A stretch of DNA of 64,000 bases from Linepithema humile (Eukaryota > Arthropoda > Insecta > Hymenoptera > Formicidae). How positions within the stretch are numbered: position 1 is the stretch's first letter; every line of letters starts with the position of its first letter. Positions 26,090 to 40,330 of the stretch are shown in pieces. Location of the stretch: assembly GCF_040581485.1 (NCBI RefSeq), contig NC_090129.1:18967264-19031263 (forward strand). Reading direction: 5' to 3'. Both the position numbers and the translations under genes were made by a program. The notes beneath the pieces are model-generated. The model was not told the origin of the DNA and searched no databases. It worked only from the letters and a program-made list of their open reading frames with translations.

Positions 26090-26107
26090 GGGGGGGGGGG
26101 GGGGGGG
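26090..26107. repeat. Homopolymer of 18 G
   Basis: Uninterrupted G run in a GC-rich part of the 14.8-kb intron. Confidence 0.95.
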
Positions 26108-28890
26108 AGACGAGCAGCCGAATGAATACGATATTGTTACTATCCGGGAGCGTCGTAAGTTTCGCCTTCGTTCTTCCTTTCGTCACTCTTCGCGCACTAA
26201 GTCCGCGCTTCAACGCCGCTACAAATAGCAGTTTGACTCGACTACGGAATAAATTAGCCAAGGAATTCGAGCTTCTCTACGGGGGGTGCGGGACGGGCGA
26301 AAATAGAGACGGGGTTTCGCAGGGGAGAGGAGCACGCGACGCGATGGAAAAAAAGGCTCTCGAGGTAAGACGCGGGCGCGAGACACGCTTGGATATCAAG
26401 AAACAGGGGTACTTTGCCCCTCAGGCGGTCCTTAATAATAAATTCATATCTCGGCCCCACCGCCTGTCTCCCCTATTCTTTACTGCCGCCAGACGAGCTC
26501 GCCGCAACCGGAATCGTCCGCGTTTCGCGGGACGACGACGCCGCGTAGGAGGTGTCCCGCCCGTCTCCTTCAGTCAGTTCACAAATCTCTTTTTTTATGC
26601 CGCTTAATAAAACTCGTCCGACGTATCTCTAACTGCCGCCACTTAATTTCAACCCGGTCGCGCGACCTTCCTCGCTCCTCCTCCTTGCCGATGGGGTTTC
26701 GTAACCTCCGATGCTTGTTGAGTGACTGTACCGAAGTGGGTTTGTTTGCTTCTCTTTTCCGGACCGTCGTACATCCCTGCCCAGCCTCCGTTGGACCTCT
26801 TCGAAGTTATTTCTCCTTTGGAGAAGCCCGGAGAAATTCGAATTCCTTTCTAGTCCGGCTTTTTCCTCGTATTCCCTCATCCTCTCGCTCTCAGAGACGG
26901 AACAATGGAATGGTCGCAGTCGATTCGAAATCGATGACTTTAAATGGACGGAAAAGTGCGCGCACCTCTCCCTTATTTGTTGTTGTTTATTTCCCGCCGC
27001 GCGATATGAGAATATTAATTTCCGTCGGACAGCCGGCATAATTTTACACACGCGGTCCTGGCTTATGAAAGATTCCATCGAGATTCTATGATTAAGAATA
27101 TTTTATTGCATTCCCTTCGCGTTTTCGCAATCTCATTGTTATGCGAGCATCGCTGCACACCGACGAGCGATGCAAGCGATAAGCGTGTTCGCAAAAATCG
27201 CAGAAATTATACCGATTGCACAAATCGTACATACATTATGCATATGTATTACGATACATTAATGACAAATATACATAAGTCGACTCTTAAACGTTTGCAA
27301 TAATTAGCGATTATGCGTCTCGGAACAGGATTATAGCGACGCTCGTATACAACTCCGCAGCGCATTTGATTATGGAGCATGACTCTTAGCGCGCAGTTAA
27401 TCCTGCATCCCTTTTGGGAATACCAATAATTCAGTATTAGCGCCAGACCAATAGCCCAACGAATCGCCCGGTCGGAATATAGGATTTCGTCGCGAAAATG
27501 CTTTTCTCAATAATTTACCGTGTTCGTTGTGATAACAGTTAACTTGAGCGCCGTTGAGGCGTGTGATAAAAAAAAATGGTTCTTTCAGAAAAATATCATT
27601 CGCGTGCACAGTCGAACGGGCACTTTGAACGATTTTTATTCTGCCTGCGCCGCGATACGGACGACACGCACGACGCTAATTGCCACCCAACTCGGCTCGA
27701 AAGAAATATCAATTATAAACTCAAGATAAAAAAACTTTTTAATTATGAGAAAGGAGATATTTTTATAAATATAGTTTACAAATAATTTTCAAGCGCATTG
27801 TGTGTAATGCAAGTTTTATTTCTACGAAAATATCAATTTCTCGTGCAATTTTTCTTACGTAAATAAACCAGATACCCAAGAATTTTCTAGTTTGTTAAAT
27901 ATTTATGCACGGAGATCCGTGAGCTCTGGAGTTGACAGCGAAACAGAAAATATTGCATTTATCGAACAATCATTTTTCTCTTTATTTTCTATCGAACCAG
28001 ACAGATTTACCCTTCGCCACCTCCTCTCTTGTTGGTAGTCTTTTATGCTAAACGCTCACTTCATTTGAATGTCGCTAATGCGAAAAACCGATCCATACTA
28101 ATGGAGTGATCTCCTCTCCGCGTTCGTTTTCGTAAGCGCCGTCGATTGACCGATTCTGTTTGTTTTTTATGTTCCGATTTATACTTTTTTTTCCTCATGA
28201 AGCACATACGTGCATTCTTCGATCATATTTCATTCATATTTCTAGCGTGCATCATCATTATTAAAAATAGATAAAATTCTCTATGTTGGATTATACGCAT
28301 TTTATTCTCTCTTATTTCGCACATGCTGAAAATACGTGTAATGCGAGGATACTGACGACTCAAAAAAATGCAGTGTAAATTTAAAAAAAAAAATTTTTTC
28401 AACACGCTAGATACGCTACATATTTGAACCGTCGCGTTAAAAAATTATTCTACGCGCGAGTAATATTGAAAATTAATCATATAAAAACGACATTAGAACC
28501 GTCTGTATCTACACAGCCGCGTTAAACTGTAGCCAACTATGTTGCGATTTAATTCGAGGAAAGTGCCACCACGAATCGCGATCTGTTGGCAAATATTAGG
28601 CCGAGGTAATTAACGTAGGTATATTTGTCTAAGAGGAAGATCGTCACGCGCGTGCGTTCACCGCGCGAGTTAACCGTGTCAAACCGTGTGCGCCCAGCGT
28701 GTTGCCCGAAGAAACCACGGTATATCCGTCGACGGGTGTGTCGTAGAAATTACGTAGTTCGTTGAGAGCCGACCGTCTTCACCGACTTCGTAAACAACCG
28801 GGGAATGACAGCACGACATAAACGCGCCAAACAGCTCGCGACGAACCGTCATTACCTTAGTAAACGGTACTGCGGGATGGCTCGGGGCGT

Positions 28891-28907
28891 AGAGAGAGAG
28901 AGAGAGA
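28891..28907. repeat. GA tract next to a splice donor (CT-rich in the transcript)
   Basis: (AG)n on the plus strand, reading as CU repeats in the pre-mRNA, about 20-36 bases downstream of the donor of the exon at 28927-29002. Confidence 0.92.
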
Positions 28908-28926
28908 AGCAAAATGAGATACTTAC

Positions 28927-29002
28927 TATACAGGCGAATCGTTCCGTCGGTTTCTCCACGTGGATTCTTGGCGATGCACTTGTAACTACCAAAGTCTTCT
29001 GC
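28927..29002 (-). CDS. DIP/lachesin-like IgSF protein, exon for end of Ig domain 3
   Basis: This short 76-base exon (phase 0 to phase 1) lies between a gctttcag acceptor and a GTAAGT donor. It encodes AEDFGSYKCIAKNPRGETDG and then TIRLY. DFGSYKC supplies the second cysteine of Ig3 (residue 178), pairing with Cys120 in the previous exon. KNPRGETDGTIRLY is the nearly invariant end of the third Ig domain in DIP and lachesin-like proteins. The intron before it is 772 bases. A CT-repeat on the transcribed strand (28891-28907 on the plus strand as GA) sits about 20 bases past the donor and could influence splicing. Confidence 0.94.
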
Positions 29003-29774
29003 CTGAAAGCAAACCGGCGAACGAATTATTAATATATGAAGAAATTTTAATAGAGTAATTATGAAATAAAGTACACTTAAAAGTATAAAGCGTATACGAA
29101 GAGACTTTTAATAACCTTTTTATAATTATAAATTTATTTACCATAATTAAATTGAGTTTGATAATTAGAAATACAATCAAAGTGCTTTTTCAATTAGCGG
29201 CTACAATTATGTCCTCTGCAACAATGATATCAAGTTATTGTCGAGTGGTAAATTATTTTAATATTCCATATAGTAATTATCGCTATTTAAACTTCAATAT
29301 TACCCATTTTTTATTTTATTTTATTTTACATATAGATACTACAGAGGAGTACTTTATTACGCTCTCTCGCACCCATCGTCAACGTGCGACGGTCGTGATT
29401 TACGATACGGTGTTATTATCCAATCGTGAATTTTAACGCGGTGCACGCGATTAAGCCACGCACTTTTTTGCAACAATTACGGCGTGTTTTGCTATTATTA
29501 TTGTACGCTCCTAATTTGTTATATACGCCAGCAAATTTGCATCGCTCAATTTCTCGCGTTATTATTTTGAAGAGCGAAAAAGCGCGCGTTATTGTTGTTG
29601 TTAATTAATAACTTTTTTGTTCGACAGGCAAAAATATGTGATTTTTTTCTCACGAGTCATTTCGACACGATTACAAGTCGTACAGAAATCGTTTAGAAAT
29701 TTTTCATGAAATTAGTTTCGAGAGAAGCAAATTGAATAGTAATTTGCCTTAAGCAAAACGCAAGAAGCACTCAC
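29003..29774 (-). other. Intron inside Ig domain 3 (772 bases)
   Basis: AT-rich intron splitting the third Ig domain just before its second cysteine. It has a canonical GTGAGT donor and a TTTCAG acceptor. Nothing else was recognised in it. Confidence 0.85.
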
Positions 29775-29992
29775 CTGTATGTCGAATATTGTGAGCGTCA
29801 TGTGCGTTTTGTAGGAAGGTCGATCGGGTGACGACGTAGCCTTGTATTTACTGCTCTCGTGAATCATTAGGCCGTCCTCCCTCGCCCAGTAATTCAAAGA
29901 AGTCGGATGAGCTTCGGTATAGCATTCCAGCGTAACGGAGTAACCCAAGGGTGCGCCGACCAATTGGTGCGGTATCCAAAGCATAGGGGGGA
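29775..29992 (-). CDS. DIP/lachesin-like IgSF protein, exon for first half of Ig domain 3
   Basis: The exon starts after a tgctgttgcag acceptor and ends in CAG before GTGAGT. It is 218 bases and runs from phase 1 to phase 0. The T left by the previous exon completes a Phe codon, giving the family linker DFPPMLWIPHQLVGAPLG, then YSVTLECYTEAHPTSLNYW and AREDGLMIHESSKYK. The first Ig3 cysteine is residue 120 and the core tryptophan is 132. It ends at THMTLTIFDIQ, just before the conserved D-x-G-x-Y-x-C strand. A PPM(L/I)W(I/V)P(H/N)QLVG start to Ig3 is a hallmark of DIPs. A 29.5-kb intron separates it from the Ig2 exons; the join rests on phase and on the intact family linker rather than on transcript data. 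Confidence 0.95.
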
Positions 29993-31565
29993 CTGCAACA
30001 GCAGAAGTGATTGATTGGCTCATAAATGTTCCAATTACTAACAATACACGATGGGCCTACGATCGATATCCCTTCCGCGCGTCTATAAATCTCAAGCCCG
30101 ACTCCGCGCTTGGCTGCGAGCGCCCGCGCGCCGCCAGCCAGCGTGAAGAATGAATCGAGACAATCGCGAATTTTTTCGCTCGATTTTACAACACAATTGG
30201 CTAAATTATATCGGAGTGAAACCCAAGTCATACGACTTTGTCAGTCCTCAATTAAAACTGGTTAATAAATATATTAATTAGTAGACTCTAATAACGTTAA
30301 ACTTTGTTTAAATTAATATACATAGAATACTTGTGAAAGTTGCGGTATAGAATCGCTGATTCACTAATCATATAAAAAAGAATCAGAACGTAGATATTAG
30401 CGCGTAAATATTTATATCAACTAAAATGCGATTAGCTGTATCAAAAAAGATCCAAAACGGATTGAAGCGTTTGGCGTTTTTGCGATCGTTATCTCTTCAA
30501 TCACTATAGAAGCAAAACGAATTGAAGCGCTTGAGAATGATTGCGGAAGCGATTTCAGATGCATCAACATTTGCGCTCTGGTTCTTTTTTCTAAATATCT
30601 TTAACATCGTTTATATCATATAAACCCAATTAAAAAAATCTTTTTGTACATAAAATAAATCTTGACTTTTTTTTCCATAAATCGATTTGGTGCGGTATTT
30701 TCTAAAGTTTTACATAATCGCAACACGGAAAAGGTTGGGCTTAATTTTTGCTATACGCCGTGAAACCTAAATGCGTATCACGCGGCCCTTTAATAAAAAA
30801 GTAATCCCATTTCGATGAACAGCCCCTGGCGTTGTTGTCGGCGCCGGTGATAACATTTTCTCGAGGTAAGAGCGCTTCAATTTAACTTAAACCTCCTAAG
30901 AATATACCTAACCCATCTTCCCGTAGTGTCGCAATGTTCGCGAGAAAAATATCACGCAAAATAAGCCTGATACAAATGGCTAGCTATTACAAAGAGCCAA
31001 AATATAAACAAGAATAAATGGGTACATTTCTTATATATTTTCAAAAAAATCAAGATATATTATTCTTAAAAAAATAGAGATCGATAAAGAATATAGTATC
31101 GTACAGGAAAGATTTGATAGAACAGTGCAAAAACATGCGAAAATATCACGTAGATGATTTCGAAGTTTAAATAATGTCAGCCATCCCTGAATGGTTTTCG
31201 GATAGGAAGGGTAACTCTATAAATTTCACAGAGAATTAAATGCTCTCTTGTCTCTGTACTATTGCCAAAAATAGTTGAAACCCCATTTTACAGAATGAAA
31301 GACTTGTGTGCGATGGATGGGCATCGTAAATTTCACAGCTAAACTGTAATTTCGGGATTACACGGCATAATTATCGGCGAGCTAAAATATCCGTTCATCT
31401 TTCCTTACATACATCTGTCTCTCGAGGTACTTTTTTGGCGCGGTCGCAAATCTTTCGGGTAATTCTTTGGAATAAGTGCTGTCTTGGCATTTTTTTCTCA
31501 AACTTAGCAATTTCGAGTAAATTACACGGTAGAATCTATAATTCATCGTATAAATTAACGATTTA

Positions 31566-31583
31566 ATATATATATATATATAT
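31566..31583. repeat. AT microsatellite
   Basis: Nine perfect AT units in the giant intron. Confidence 0.95.
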
Positions 31584-32631
31584 CCATTTAATTATTCAAT
31601 AAAAGTGAACCGTTGAAAAACGGCTTGAAAAATGTATCTTACGAAGAAGGAAGTACCGTTTTTTTAAGACGGTTTTCAGGGAAGAGAGAAAAACAGAGTT
31701 TGTCGACTCTTGGATACCGGAACGATTGAGTTTGCTCTCGTTTCATCTGGGATCTCCTTTAAGCAAGAGTCTCGGTAAACGACGACTCGATTAAATGCGA
31801 TTGTCCTTCGAGTCCTCTAGAAAATGACCACACAAGAGCCCGACCAATCCGTTTCCCGGCGATTATTTTTCGACTCCTTCATTTATTCGTTGCGGATCTT
31901 CCGAATTTTCATCGCCTTCAACATTTATCAATTATTTATCAATTTTCCTCAGCGGAGATGTCAAGAAAGTCCTTTAGCCTTTATCTTTTTAAATATTCTA
32001 GAAATATTAAAATGTACATTAATGTTAAAATTGTCTAGCGCATCAAAATATTCAACATCATAAAACAACGAATTACAAATCACATTACATATATTTAAAA
32101 ATAACTGTCAGATTTCAAAGAATCAAATTTTCTATTAACTTTTTAACAACTATTGTTTTGGAAACGATCGATAGGAACGTTAAACGTGCAGGTTTATATA
32201 TAAAAACACTTTAAACAAAATTAATTGGAAAAAAGCGACGACTTTTTATAATTTAGTAAACAAGCCTCAAGAGGAAAAAGTTAATCCAGCGTGAATTTTT
32301 CCATAAAGTTTATTTTCGACCGTAAAATATATAAAATGTTAATATTATGTAAGATCATAAGAATTTAACGCGGTTATAATTCGGGGTGAGTAAAAGTAAC
32401 GCGCATTTAAAATAAATGTTAAACGAAACTCTACTGCTAAACACCGCTCGCATGGATTCTTCGCTCGTTCACTGTAATGCGACCCCGCCAGCATCGGTCG
32501 TGGGGGTGTTCTTTTTGGCACGTAATACAGGACCGTGAATTACTACGGATTTCAAGGGAGGGTTCGCTCTTGTGCCTCTTGTGTCTCTCTCTCCACCCGT
32601 TTTCCCTTCTTTCCCCATTGCTCTTGCTCCT

Positions 32632-32652
32632 CGACGGGCGACGGGCGACGGG
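32632..32652. repeat. Three tandem copies of CGACGGG
   Basis: Three perfect 7-base units followed by extra G residues. Confidence 0.9.
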
Positions 32653-34008
32653 GGAGGCCTGTCTTCGGATAACGCAAAGGATATCCGACACCTTCTTAAA
32701 ATGCAAAACATTCCGTCTGATGGTGAGAAGGGACGGGACCGACCTAGGTTGTCTGTAATGCTTCGGATCCTTATTGCACAGACAAGCTCAGGCTTTGCTA
32801 TACGGAAGCTGCCGACCGGGGGGCTGGGCGTTGGACGTCTTTCGCGCGTTTTTTTTCCTCCTTTTTCAAATTGTCGGTTACGCGCGATGTCAAATTCGAT
32901 CGATAGAAGTGAAGTGCTTTTAGCATAAGACAGCTCTTCGCGCTCTCAGCGCGCATTGAGCTTTATTACGCGATAATGACGGTATCGTGAACGTATTCGG
33001 AATCTCCTCGCATTTTCCTTCATGTTTGTGTCCTTTAGTTAGATTAATTCCTAATTAAATGCCATGATTTTCTTTCTCAAAGTTTAAAGTTATTAGAAAT
33101 CTTAACCCTTTTCTTCATTTAATTTGAAATAACACTTATTTCAACGTAATTTTAATCAGCATGACAAACACAAAAGTTTGTAAAATACACAAAATAATCT
33201 TATTACATGAAAGCGCTGAATAATTTCGCTCACTGCCACAGATTCAAAAAGTAATTTCTGCAAAATTTCGCTTCACCAATCCGCAGTATGTGTGTAACAA
33301 CGTAACAATGCCTGCGGCGGGAAATTTTTGTAAGGTAATAGATATTTCACCGAGCAAAGTGATCCGCGGCGAACGGTGAAGGGTTTAAACATTAGCACGG
33401 GCCACTGCGAAATGTAAACGACGTTGAGTTAGATTGCGGAGAACAATGTGTGGAACGGCCCGCAAGGTAGATGAAAGCTAATTCAGGTGGAAGTTAAACA
33501 GAGTTAAAGGTACGTCCTTTAGGTGCGCAGGGTAGAGTAGGTGGGTGAGAACGTAGACCAGAGGATAGGTTGGGATGGGTTAGGTTACGAGAGCTCGGCC
33601 TTACATTCATCACAGAGGCCTTGAAGCTTTCTGGATCGGTATGCCCTTTAATAAAGAATGGCTGGACGCGGGCTTATTCAGGCAATATATGCAGCGTATG
33701 AAATTTTGCCTCGATGTTTCCGCTCGAATCGCTATGCGTTACCTTCCCGTCAAATTACCCACGATGAGGAGAAAAAAAAATGAAAATAAATGCGCATATT
33801 GATCAATTAGGAAAACTTTTCTCTAATCCGAGAGAGAAATTAAAATTTAAATTAAAAGGAATGCGAACGAAAATTAAATTAAAGGGAAATAAATATGGGC
33901 GTATTACAAAAATGTTCCATATTTATTTTCTGTTATACAGCGTGTTTTATGAAAAAAACTATTATTAACTTTTGTAATTCCATAGAAAAATTATCGACGT
34001 GTAAATTT

Positions 34009-34026
34009 AAAAAAAAAAAAAAAAAA
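34009..34026. repeat. Homopolymer of 18 A
   Basis: Uninterrupted A run. No retrotransposon-like sequence or target-site duplication was recognised beside it. Confidence 0.93.
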
Positions 34027-37000
34027 CACGTTTTAATTTTCCAGTTTTTAACAACAATTTTTTCGAAAATAAAACGATGATATACATGATAATTAATTCA
34101 ACTTATTATTTTGTTCAAGTATTACTCATTACTACTATTTCTTACTGCTTCGTTTGCGTAGAATCGTGAAAAAATCCTCTTTCATTTACCAGCAGTTACG
34201 GAACATTTCATATATAAAACTGTGATAAAAATATGAATTCAATTCATGACAGATTCCGGATCAATGCTTTCGAATTAAAGGGCAATAACCGGTTTGCAAA
34301 ATATTACTAAGCGATAATACCACTCAAAATTTAAATACATTAAACGTGATTGAAGCTGTAAAGCGATTGGAAACTGTAAATTATCGGTATGCATCCTTCA
34401 TTGGCAAAATATTCCCAAGTTTTCCTCTTTTCTTTTTTTTTAACTTCAGTATTTTTAGGAATTTCAAACTTCAACAGTATGCAATAAGAACAGTGCTAAG
34501 TGGAATGCTAATATAGAAACACGCCCAAGACGTTGGCGAAATTGTGCTGGATCATAGGATTATTTGCTCGATCAGATTATCGGAACCAAACGCAATGCGC
34601 ATAACGTTTAATGGTGGGGAACCTGGCTGCGATAAGCAAGCAGCTGTTTCAGAACCGCGATAAGAACATTATCATTGACCTTGCCCTTCCTTAATGCTTC
34701 CGCATCGTCAATCTTGAGGCTCCCCTGACCTCATTCTATATCGTGTAGAACAACAGTGGTTTCCTTAGGGCATAATCGCCTCTAATCGTTTCCTGTGTAA
34801 TCATTTATCTTAATTTATAAATACCTTTTGCCCGTATTATGCGTTAAATACATTTATAAATTAGATTTTGCGATTTTAGATTTTAGTATCGCGTAATTAT
34901 TCTTGTATTTCTATTTCTCGAATATACTCATTAAGAATTACTGACTCTTGAGTTTATTCGTTATTGAACTGTGTACAAATTTTTGTTCATTCTATTATAA
35001 TAACTATTAATTTTGACACAATAACGCGCGATTTATATTAAATTAAGAAAATATGAGGACTTCACGAAAATTTAATAATGAACAATTGACAATTATATAT
35101 ATCTTAATTAACAAGATTTACATAACGGTTATCGGGTTAAATTATTTTTGCTTCCAAAGTTAATGAACTTTAATTACATTTTACCTTGTTTAATGTCTAA
35201 TTTAAAGCAAAGATATGAGCTCGATTAATAAACAATCGCTCAGCATCGTAAATAACTTATCTTTTCAGTCACGCGTTTCAGGTACTTAGAGTTAGTATGA
35301 ATTTCATCATTAGCATGGAGAAAGAAAGGGAAGATAAAAAATTAGCGTGGAAAAAAGTTGCATCTCGGAGGGTGCGCGGCTAACTTTGATCGAAACTTGA
35401 TCTATCTGAGAAAAATTCTTTGACCTAGTTTTAAAATTATTTAACGCTACATTAGCCTCTTTCGGTGACCTTTAAGAGATCGTTTAGCCGGCCTAACCAG
35501 CGTCCGGCAGAGGCAGCGGGATTAGATTTACGGTTGCATAGGGTCAACTGCATTAACCGGAGCTGACGAAGCCCTGTGAGAAAGAGGGAGAGAGAAAGTG
35601 CGTCGAAAGCGCTATCAGCCGAAACACATTTTCCACGTGCGACTGCCCGCCATTTTTCACGGTTCGTTTCACACGAAATCGATTTATCACGGCAAGCGCG
35701 CGGCCCTGTACCGTCGGTTTTCATACTGGCGGTTTTGTAACGTTTTCTACTTTATTGGTCCCGCCTTTAATCCAACCGATGGCCTTCCTTCCAGATTGCG
35801 CGAATTATTCAGGTGTGATTTCAAATCACTACGATGGTCGCGCTGTCGCTTAAGAAACTGTCGTCGGAAAAGAACGTGACATCGACAAGTCTTGTTTTGA
35901 TCGTCAAATCCATAAATTCGAATATTTATTTCCGCGTAATACTTTTATTTCAAAAAAAGAGAAAGTATAAAAATGATATGAAATAAATTTCACATTTAGT
36001 AATAAAACTTGGGTTGTGTGAAGATTATCCTAATTTGTATCAGAATCGAATAAAGTTAGGCGCTGAGATTGTTTGGCTTCGGAGCATCCGGACTACGTAT
36101 CCAGGCGCGCAATGAGCTGTGATCCCTGTTTTAGAGAGCCGAAATTCAGTAAGCGCTAATACACGGGCTTAAGATCGGGACTTAACCGTCTCCCGGGATG
36201 CTTTGGAAGGTGGCTGGCAGTTCGATTTACGGTAATTCGACTGGTATTCGGCACCGGTGTCCCGATTCTCTCAGATGTCAAACGGCCGCCGGAATGAGGA
36301 CCGAAAACGCGACGGCGAAGATGGGACAGAGGGTGAAAGGTCGGGCGATAGGAGAGGGGAAGGGAGAAATGGTTCTCCGATTTAGCTCGGAGTGTCTTCG
36401 CCTTTAACGAGGAGAAGCCGCAGGAAGGGTTCGCATAGCTCCGGACTAGCTCGCCGGCTTACTGCTCCACTTAACATCGACACAGCGGTGTTAATTACAG
36501 GCGAAAAGTATCGCTTTGTGCAACGTATCTTTCGAGTTTGCATTTTGCATCGACGCTAATTTACGTCTGAATTCCGTTAACTTTAAGTGAAGTGAATGAA
36601 GTAAAATGTATTACGAAATATTATACAACAGTAATGTGCACCATAATTTTCATTTGATATTATAAATCTTACAGTTTCACGAAGCACGCGATGTTAATTA
36701 TCCTCTTTTGGAACAAAAAATATGGAAAGAAAATATTTTGTTCCATTTAAAGGATAATAATTCTTCAAATGTACCATTAATTTCCGCATAGCGTGTAAAA
36801 CTTTGCTTTACTTTAGAGAAACGTTGTGTTTGAGGACTGCTAACATGATTACGCGAATTGCTGAAATATCACTATATGTATATCTGTTTTAAGCGTATGC
36901 AGACGCGCTGCTGCGATTTTCATCGCGGAAACCAAGGCTTTCGCAAACTTACTTAACAGTATCATGAAACTTGACTGGTACAAACTATCTTCGTAACGAC

Positions 37001-40000
37001 AACTGGCAGCAACATTACGCCACCAGTTACTATCCCGCGTATACTCCATCCGTTCGTATCAATCACTTAGACGCGCAGCATAAACGATTGACAATACTTT
37101 CATACATGTATCCATATTTATATTAAGCACAAAATATTATATTAATTTTTCGCATTAAAACAGGATACTACATTTATAATTAACATTAAAATAACATGTT
37201 AAAAACCGTCATTACAATGCGCGCCGTGAATATTAAATTTCTTTGCTTCATCTAAATTAATCTAGATATTATTTTAAAAAGAATTTTTGTTTTTTATGTA
37301 CATTTATTTTGGTTTCCCCATTTTTTTATGTCAAGTCTTTACTTCGTTTTTTGAACAAGTAATTATAAAAAAAAAATTTTTTTTTGTAGATTGGATAAAA
37401 TAATACATTTAAACGTATATATTATATATGTCATAAATAAAAAAAAAACAGTGAATAATTTCTCTTCTCAAAAGCTGTCAGAAATATTTCCATTAAAACC
37501 GACCTCTGTAGCCTGCTTCCTTTCGTTTAAATTTGGTGAGCGCGTGGATTCGAGACAGCCGAGGATCAAAGGACACTTTGCGCGTTGCCATCAGTTTCGG
37601 TTAGCAAACGAAAGGTGCTCGCATACATCTCCATGAGATACGTGCAACGAATTGTCGTGAGATACTGTGTCAACTAAAGAAGAGCTGTTCGTCAATAATG
37701 TAGACATAGAAAAAGCCAAGATGGTAGCGAAAAAGAGAGCGAAAAAAAAGAAATTAAGCTAAAAAACATAACTAATATTTGAGGGAAAAAATTCGTCAGA
37801 TCCTTGCTCCAAAGAAAAAGAAAAATATCCATGAAAATTAGAATGGGAGAAAATAAAAGCAAAACCGTAACTAGTTAAATATTGTTCGTGTTAAAATAAT
37901 GAAACACCTACAGAATATTTATATACATATATACCATGAATAATAAATATTTATCAGTGGCGTGTCCATTAGATATGAATCTTTGGATAGTATCCTGACA
38001 CGTGCGACGAGATAAGCTAGACGAATGTATGCGAGTAAAAGCGAAGGAGCGCATGCAAATACGGGTCTCATAAGCGGTAATACAGTACGTGAAAAAAAGT
38101 AAAAAAGAAAGCGATAAAACGGATGACAAAAACTGCGGGAAAAAGCAGGCGGTGAAAGTAAAATCTCTGGTAAAATCACAAAGATGTTATCGAAAAAATG
38201 CGAAAGATGCATGAGTATTTTGCTAGAAGATTAATTAGAATAGAGACACTGTTATTTCTAACAATAACTTCTCTCACATGGAATTTTCTTTCCATGCAAA
38301 GTGCAAGCTTCAACGTGGATTTCATTATAAAAAATCGAGCTAGCAGTCGACGAGACGTATTTAATATTAGAAGTGACAATCAAAGAACAAGAAATAAAAA
38401 TTTCTGGATGGGTAAAGTGAAAAAGAGGAATTTAGGAACAAGAGAAAAATGAAAAATTAATTAAACCAGATCTTCTTTCGCGCGCCCGACCAATTTTAAA
38501 ATCAAAAAAGACAAGTAAATGTATTTGCGAACGTGTATTTCGAGAATAAAATCGCGCGAAACCGTGGAGCGCACTTAATGGCGAATATGAATCTCTTAAG
38601 TCCGTAAAAATCTGCCAGCACTTGTAAAAGACTCGTTGCAACATCTACGTCAAAAAGCAAGAGGTTATTATATTCTCGCCAAAAGAGATTATATTCATAT
38701 TTCATAATTGTTTCCAAGTATATGCGACTCAATTGTTTCGCAAATCCTACTTTTATGAAAGAACAATGACTTATTTATAAATAATTTCAGCCCAATAAAG
38801 AGTGTCATAATAGAATTATAAGAATTATAATTAATTCCAGTTCTAATTTAAACTGCCTCATAAAGGATTCAAGTATTTTTCGAGCAGATCCTTTTCGTGA
38901 TATAAATAAACTTATTTCCTATCTCCATTTTCGTTGCAGGCGTGCAAATATTTTGTCCTCATTAAATTATATATCATATGACAATACATCAATAGCCATA
39001 GAAAATAAGAAAACGAATAAAATCACATATATAAAGTCAACGTCGCTTTGTTTCAATCATAAGTTTATTAGTCGTAAATTAATGAAAATTAGTTGGAACG
39101 GACGAGATCTTGAAGGAAACGCGAAATCTTCAGATGATAAACAACGGAAACTTTGTAACTTCGGTCGCATTGACCAAATGACGCGGGTCATCGTGAAAGA
39201 AAGCAACGATAGGACAACTTCTCCCCTTCATGTCTCTGGATTACTATATATTTTTCAACAGGGAAACGCTCCTACGTAATAAATAGCACCGTTTGCCCGG
39301 AGCTTGGAGCTACTTAAGGCACTGTTTCTCACTGTCATAGGTAATGTAACAGATTAATGTTCCATTTTTCGAGGCTCGGTATCTCTGCCCATGCCGCATA
39401 CTAATGCGCACGGCAAGGATACGCAAGGCGAAAACCACTCCGGTGGCGTCTCTGTTATTTTTAGTATGATTAACGTAAAGTCAGCTCGCCCGGCTCGCGA
39501 TAAAAATCCCCGCCGCGTTCTGTCCGCATTTAAAATGGGGGATCGCCGTCGCGCTGGCACGCCAGACCGAGGAGAGAGAGAAAGAGTTCGAGCGCGGACG
39601 ATAAGTGAAGTAAAATGGATGCGTAAAACGTGAACACTTTATGGCTTGTTTATGGCGATCTCCGTTGGCTTTCTAGCAAATTGCGCGCTAAGTAAAACCG
39701 AGCGCGCGAGGAAGGAAGTGGCCCAAGTTTTTCGCGGGGCGAAACGCAACGTAGCCGGCAGTCACGCGGGTTACCAAGCTTTAATTTACCCTCGCCGATT
39801 TACCTTTTCGCGCTTCACTCGATAGGGCTCTCGATTAACTGAAAGGTACGTTAACCGCGTGTTCGGTCGAAGGAAGCTGTGAGTTAACCGATAATTAAAT
39901 GGCCAGAGTAAAATCTCAAAGTTTGTCTTTCGGCTGCCTAGTTTTAACTGCAACTTCGCGAAACGTTTACGGCTCCAAATTTAATAAAATTAAAATGTAA

Positions 40001-40287
40001 TTGATATACACATAGAAAGTTGTAAAATACAAACAAAGATATGCGCTTATTTTGAACGAATTATTGATTAGCTCTGCAGCTTTAATATTAATACAGTCAG
40101 GCTTGTCGAAAATGTCGATACTTGGAAGTGCGCGGAAAGCGTGTCGGAAGTGTATCGCAAGCAATGCAATTTTTTCCTCCAACAATGAATTGAAAATTGA
40201 TTAAATACTTAATAAGTAATAGGAAGATTTGATTAAGCAGCGAGCGAACTCTGCGAAAAGTCACTTGGAATCTTTAATTATCGAATA

Positions 40288-40330
40288 GGGGGGGGGGGAT
40301 TGATGGGTGGAGGGGGAGGGGGAGGGGGAC
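40288..40330. repeat. G-rich interrupted tract
   Basis: A 10-base G run followed by repeated GGAGGGGG-type units. It has at least four G runs in a short span, so G-quadruplex formation is possible on the plus strand. Confidence 0.85.

Larger units (their letters stand above)
14104..28926 (-). other. Intron between Ig domain 3 and the stalk exons (14.8 kb)
   Basis: Contents are mostly AT-rich unique sequence with GC-richer patches near 18.1-19.1 kb and 26.0-27.0 kb. Simple repeats include GA tracts at 21371-21401 and 22156-22197 and an 18-base G run at 26090-26107. Overlapping open frames near 18.1-18.8 kb (156 codons plus, 172 codons minus) and at 26077-26607 lack recognisable domains. No alternative stalk or tail exon was identified, though a short one could easily be missed. 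Confidence 0.78.

Noticed and set aside
26077..26607. 176-codon open frame on the plus strand
   Set aside because: It begins across an 18-base G run and encodes low-complexity sequence without any domain.
34009..34026. A run considered as a retrotransposon poly(A) tail
   Set aside because: No LINE or SINE-like body and no target-site duplication could be recognised beside it.
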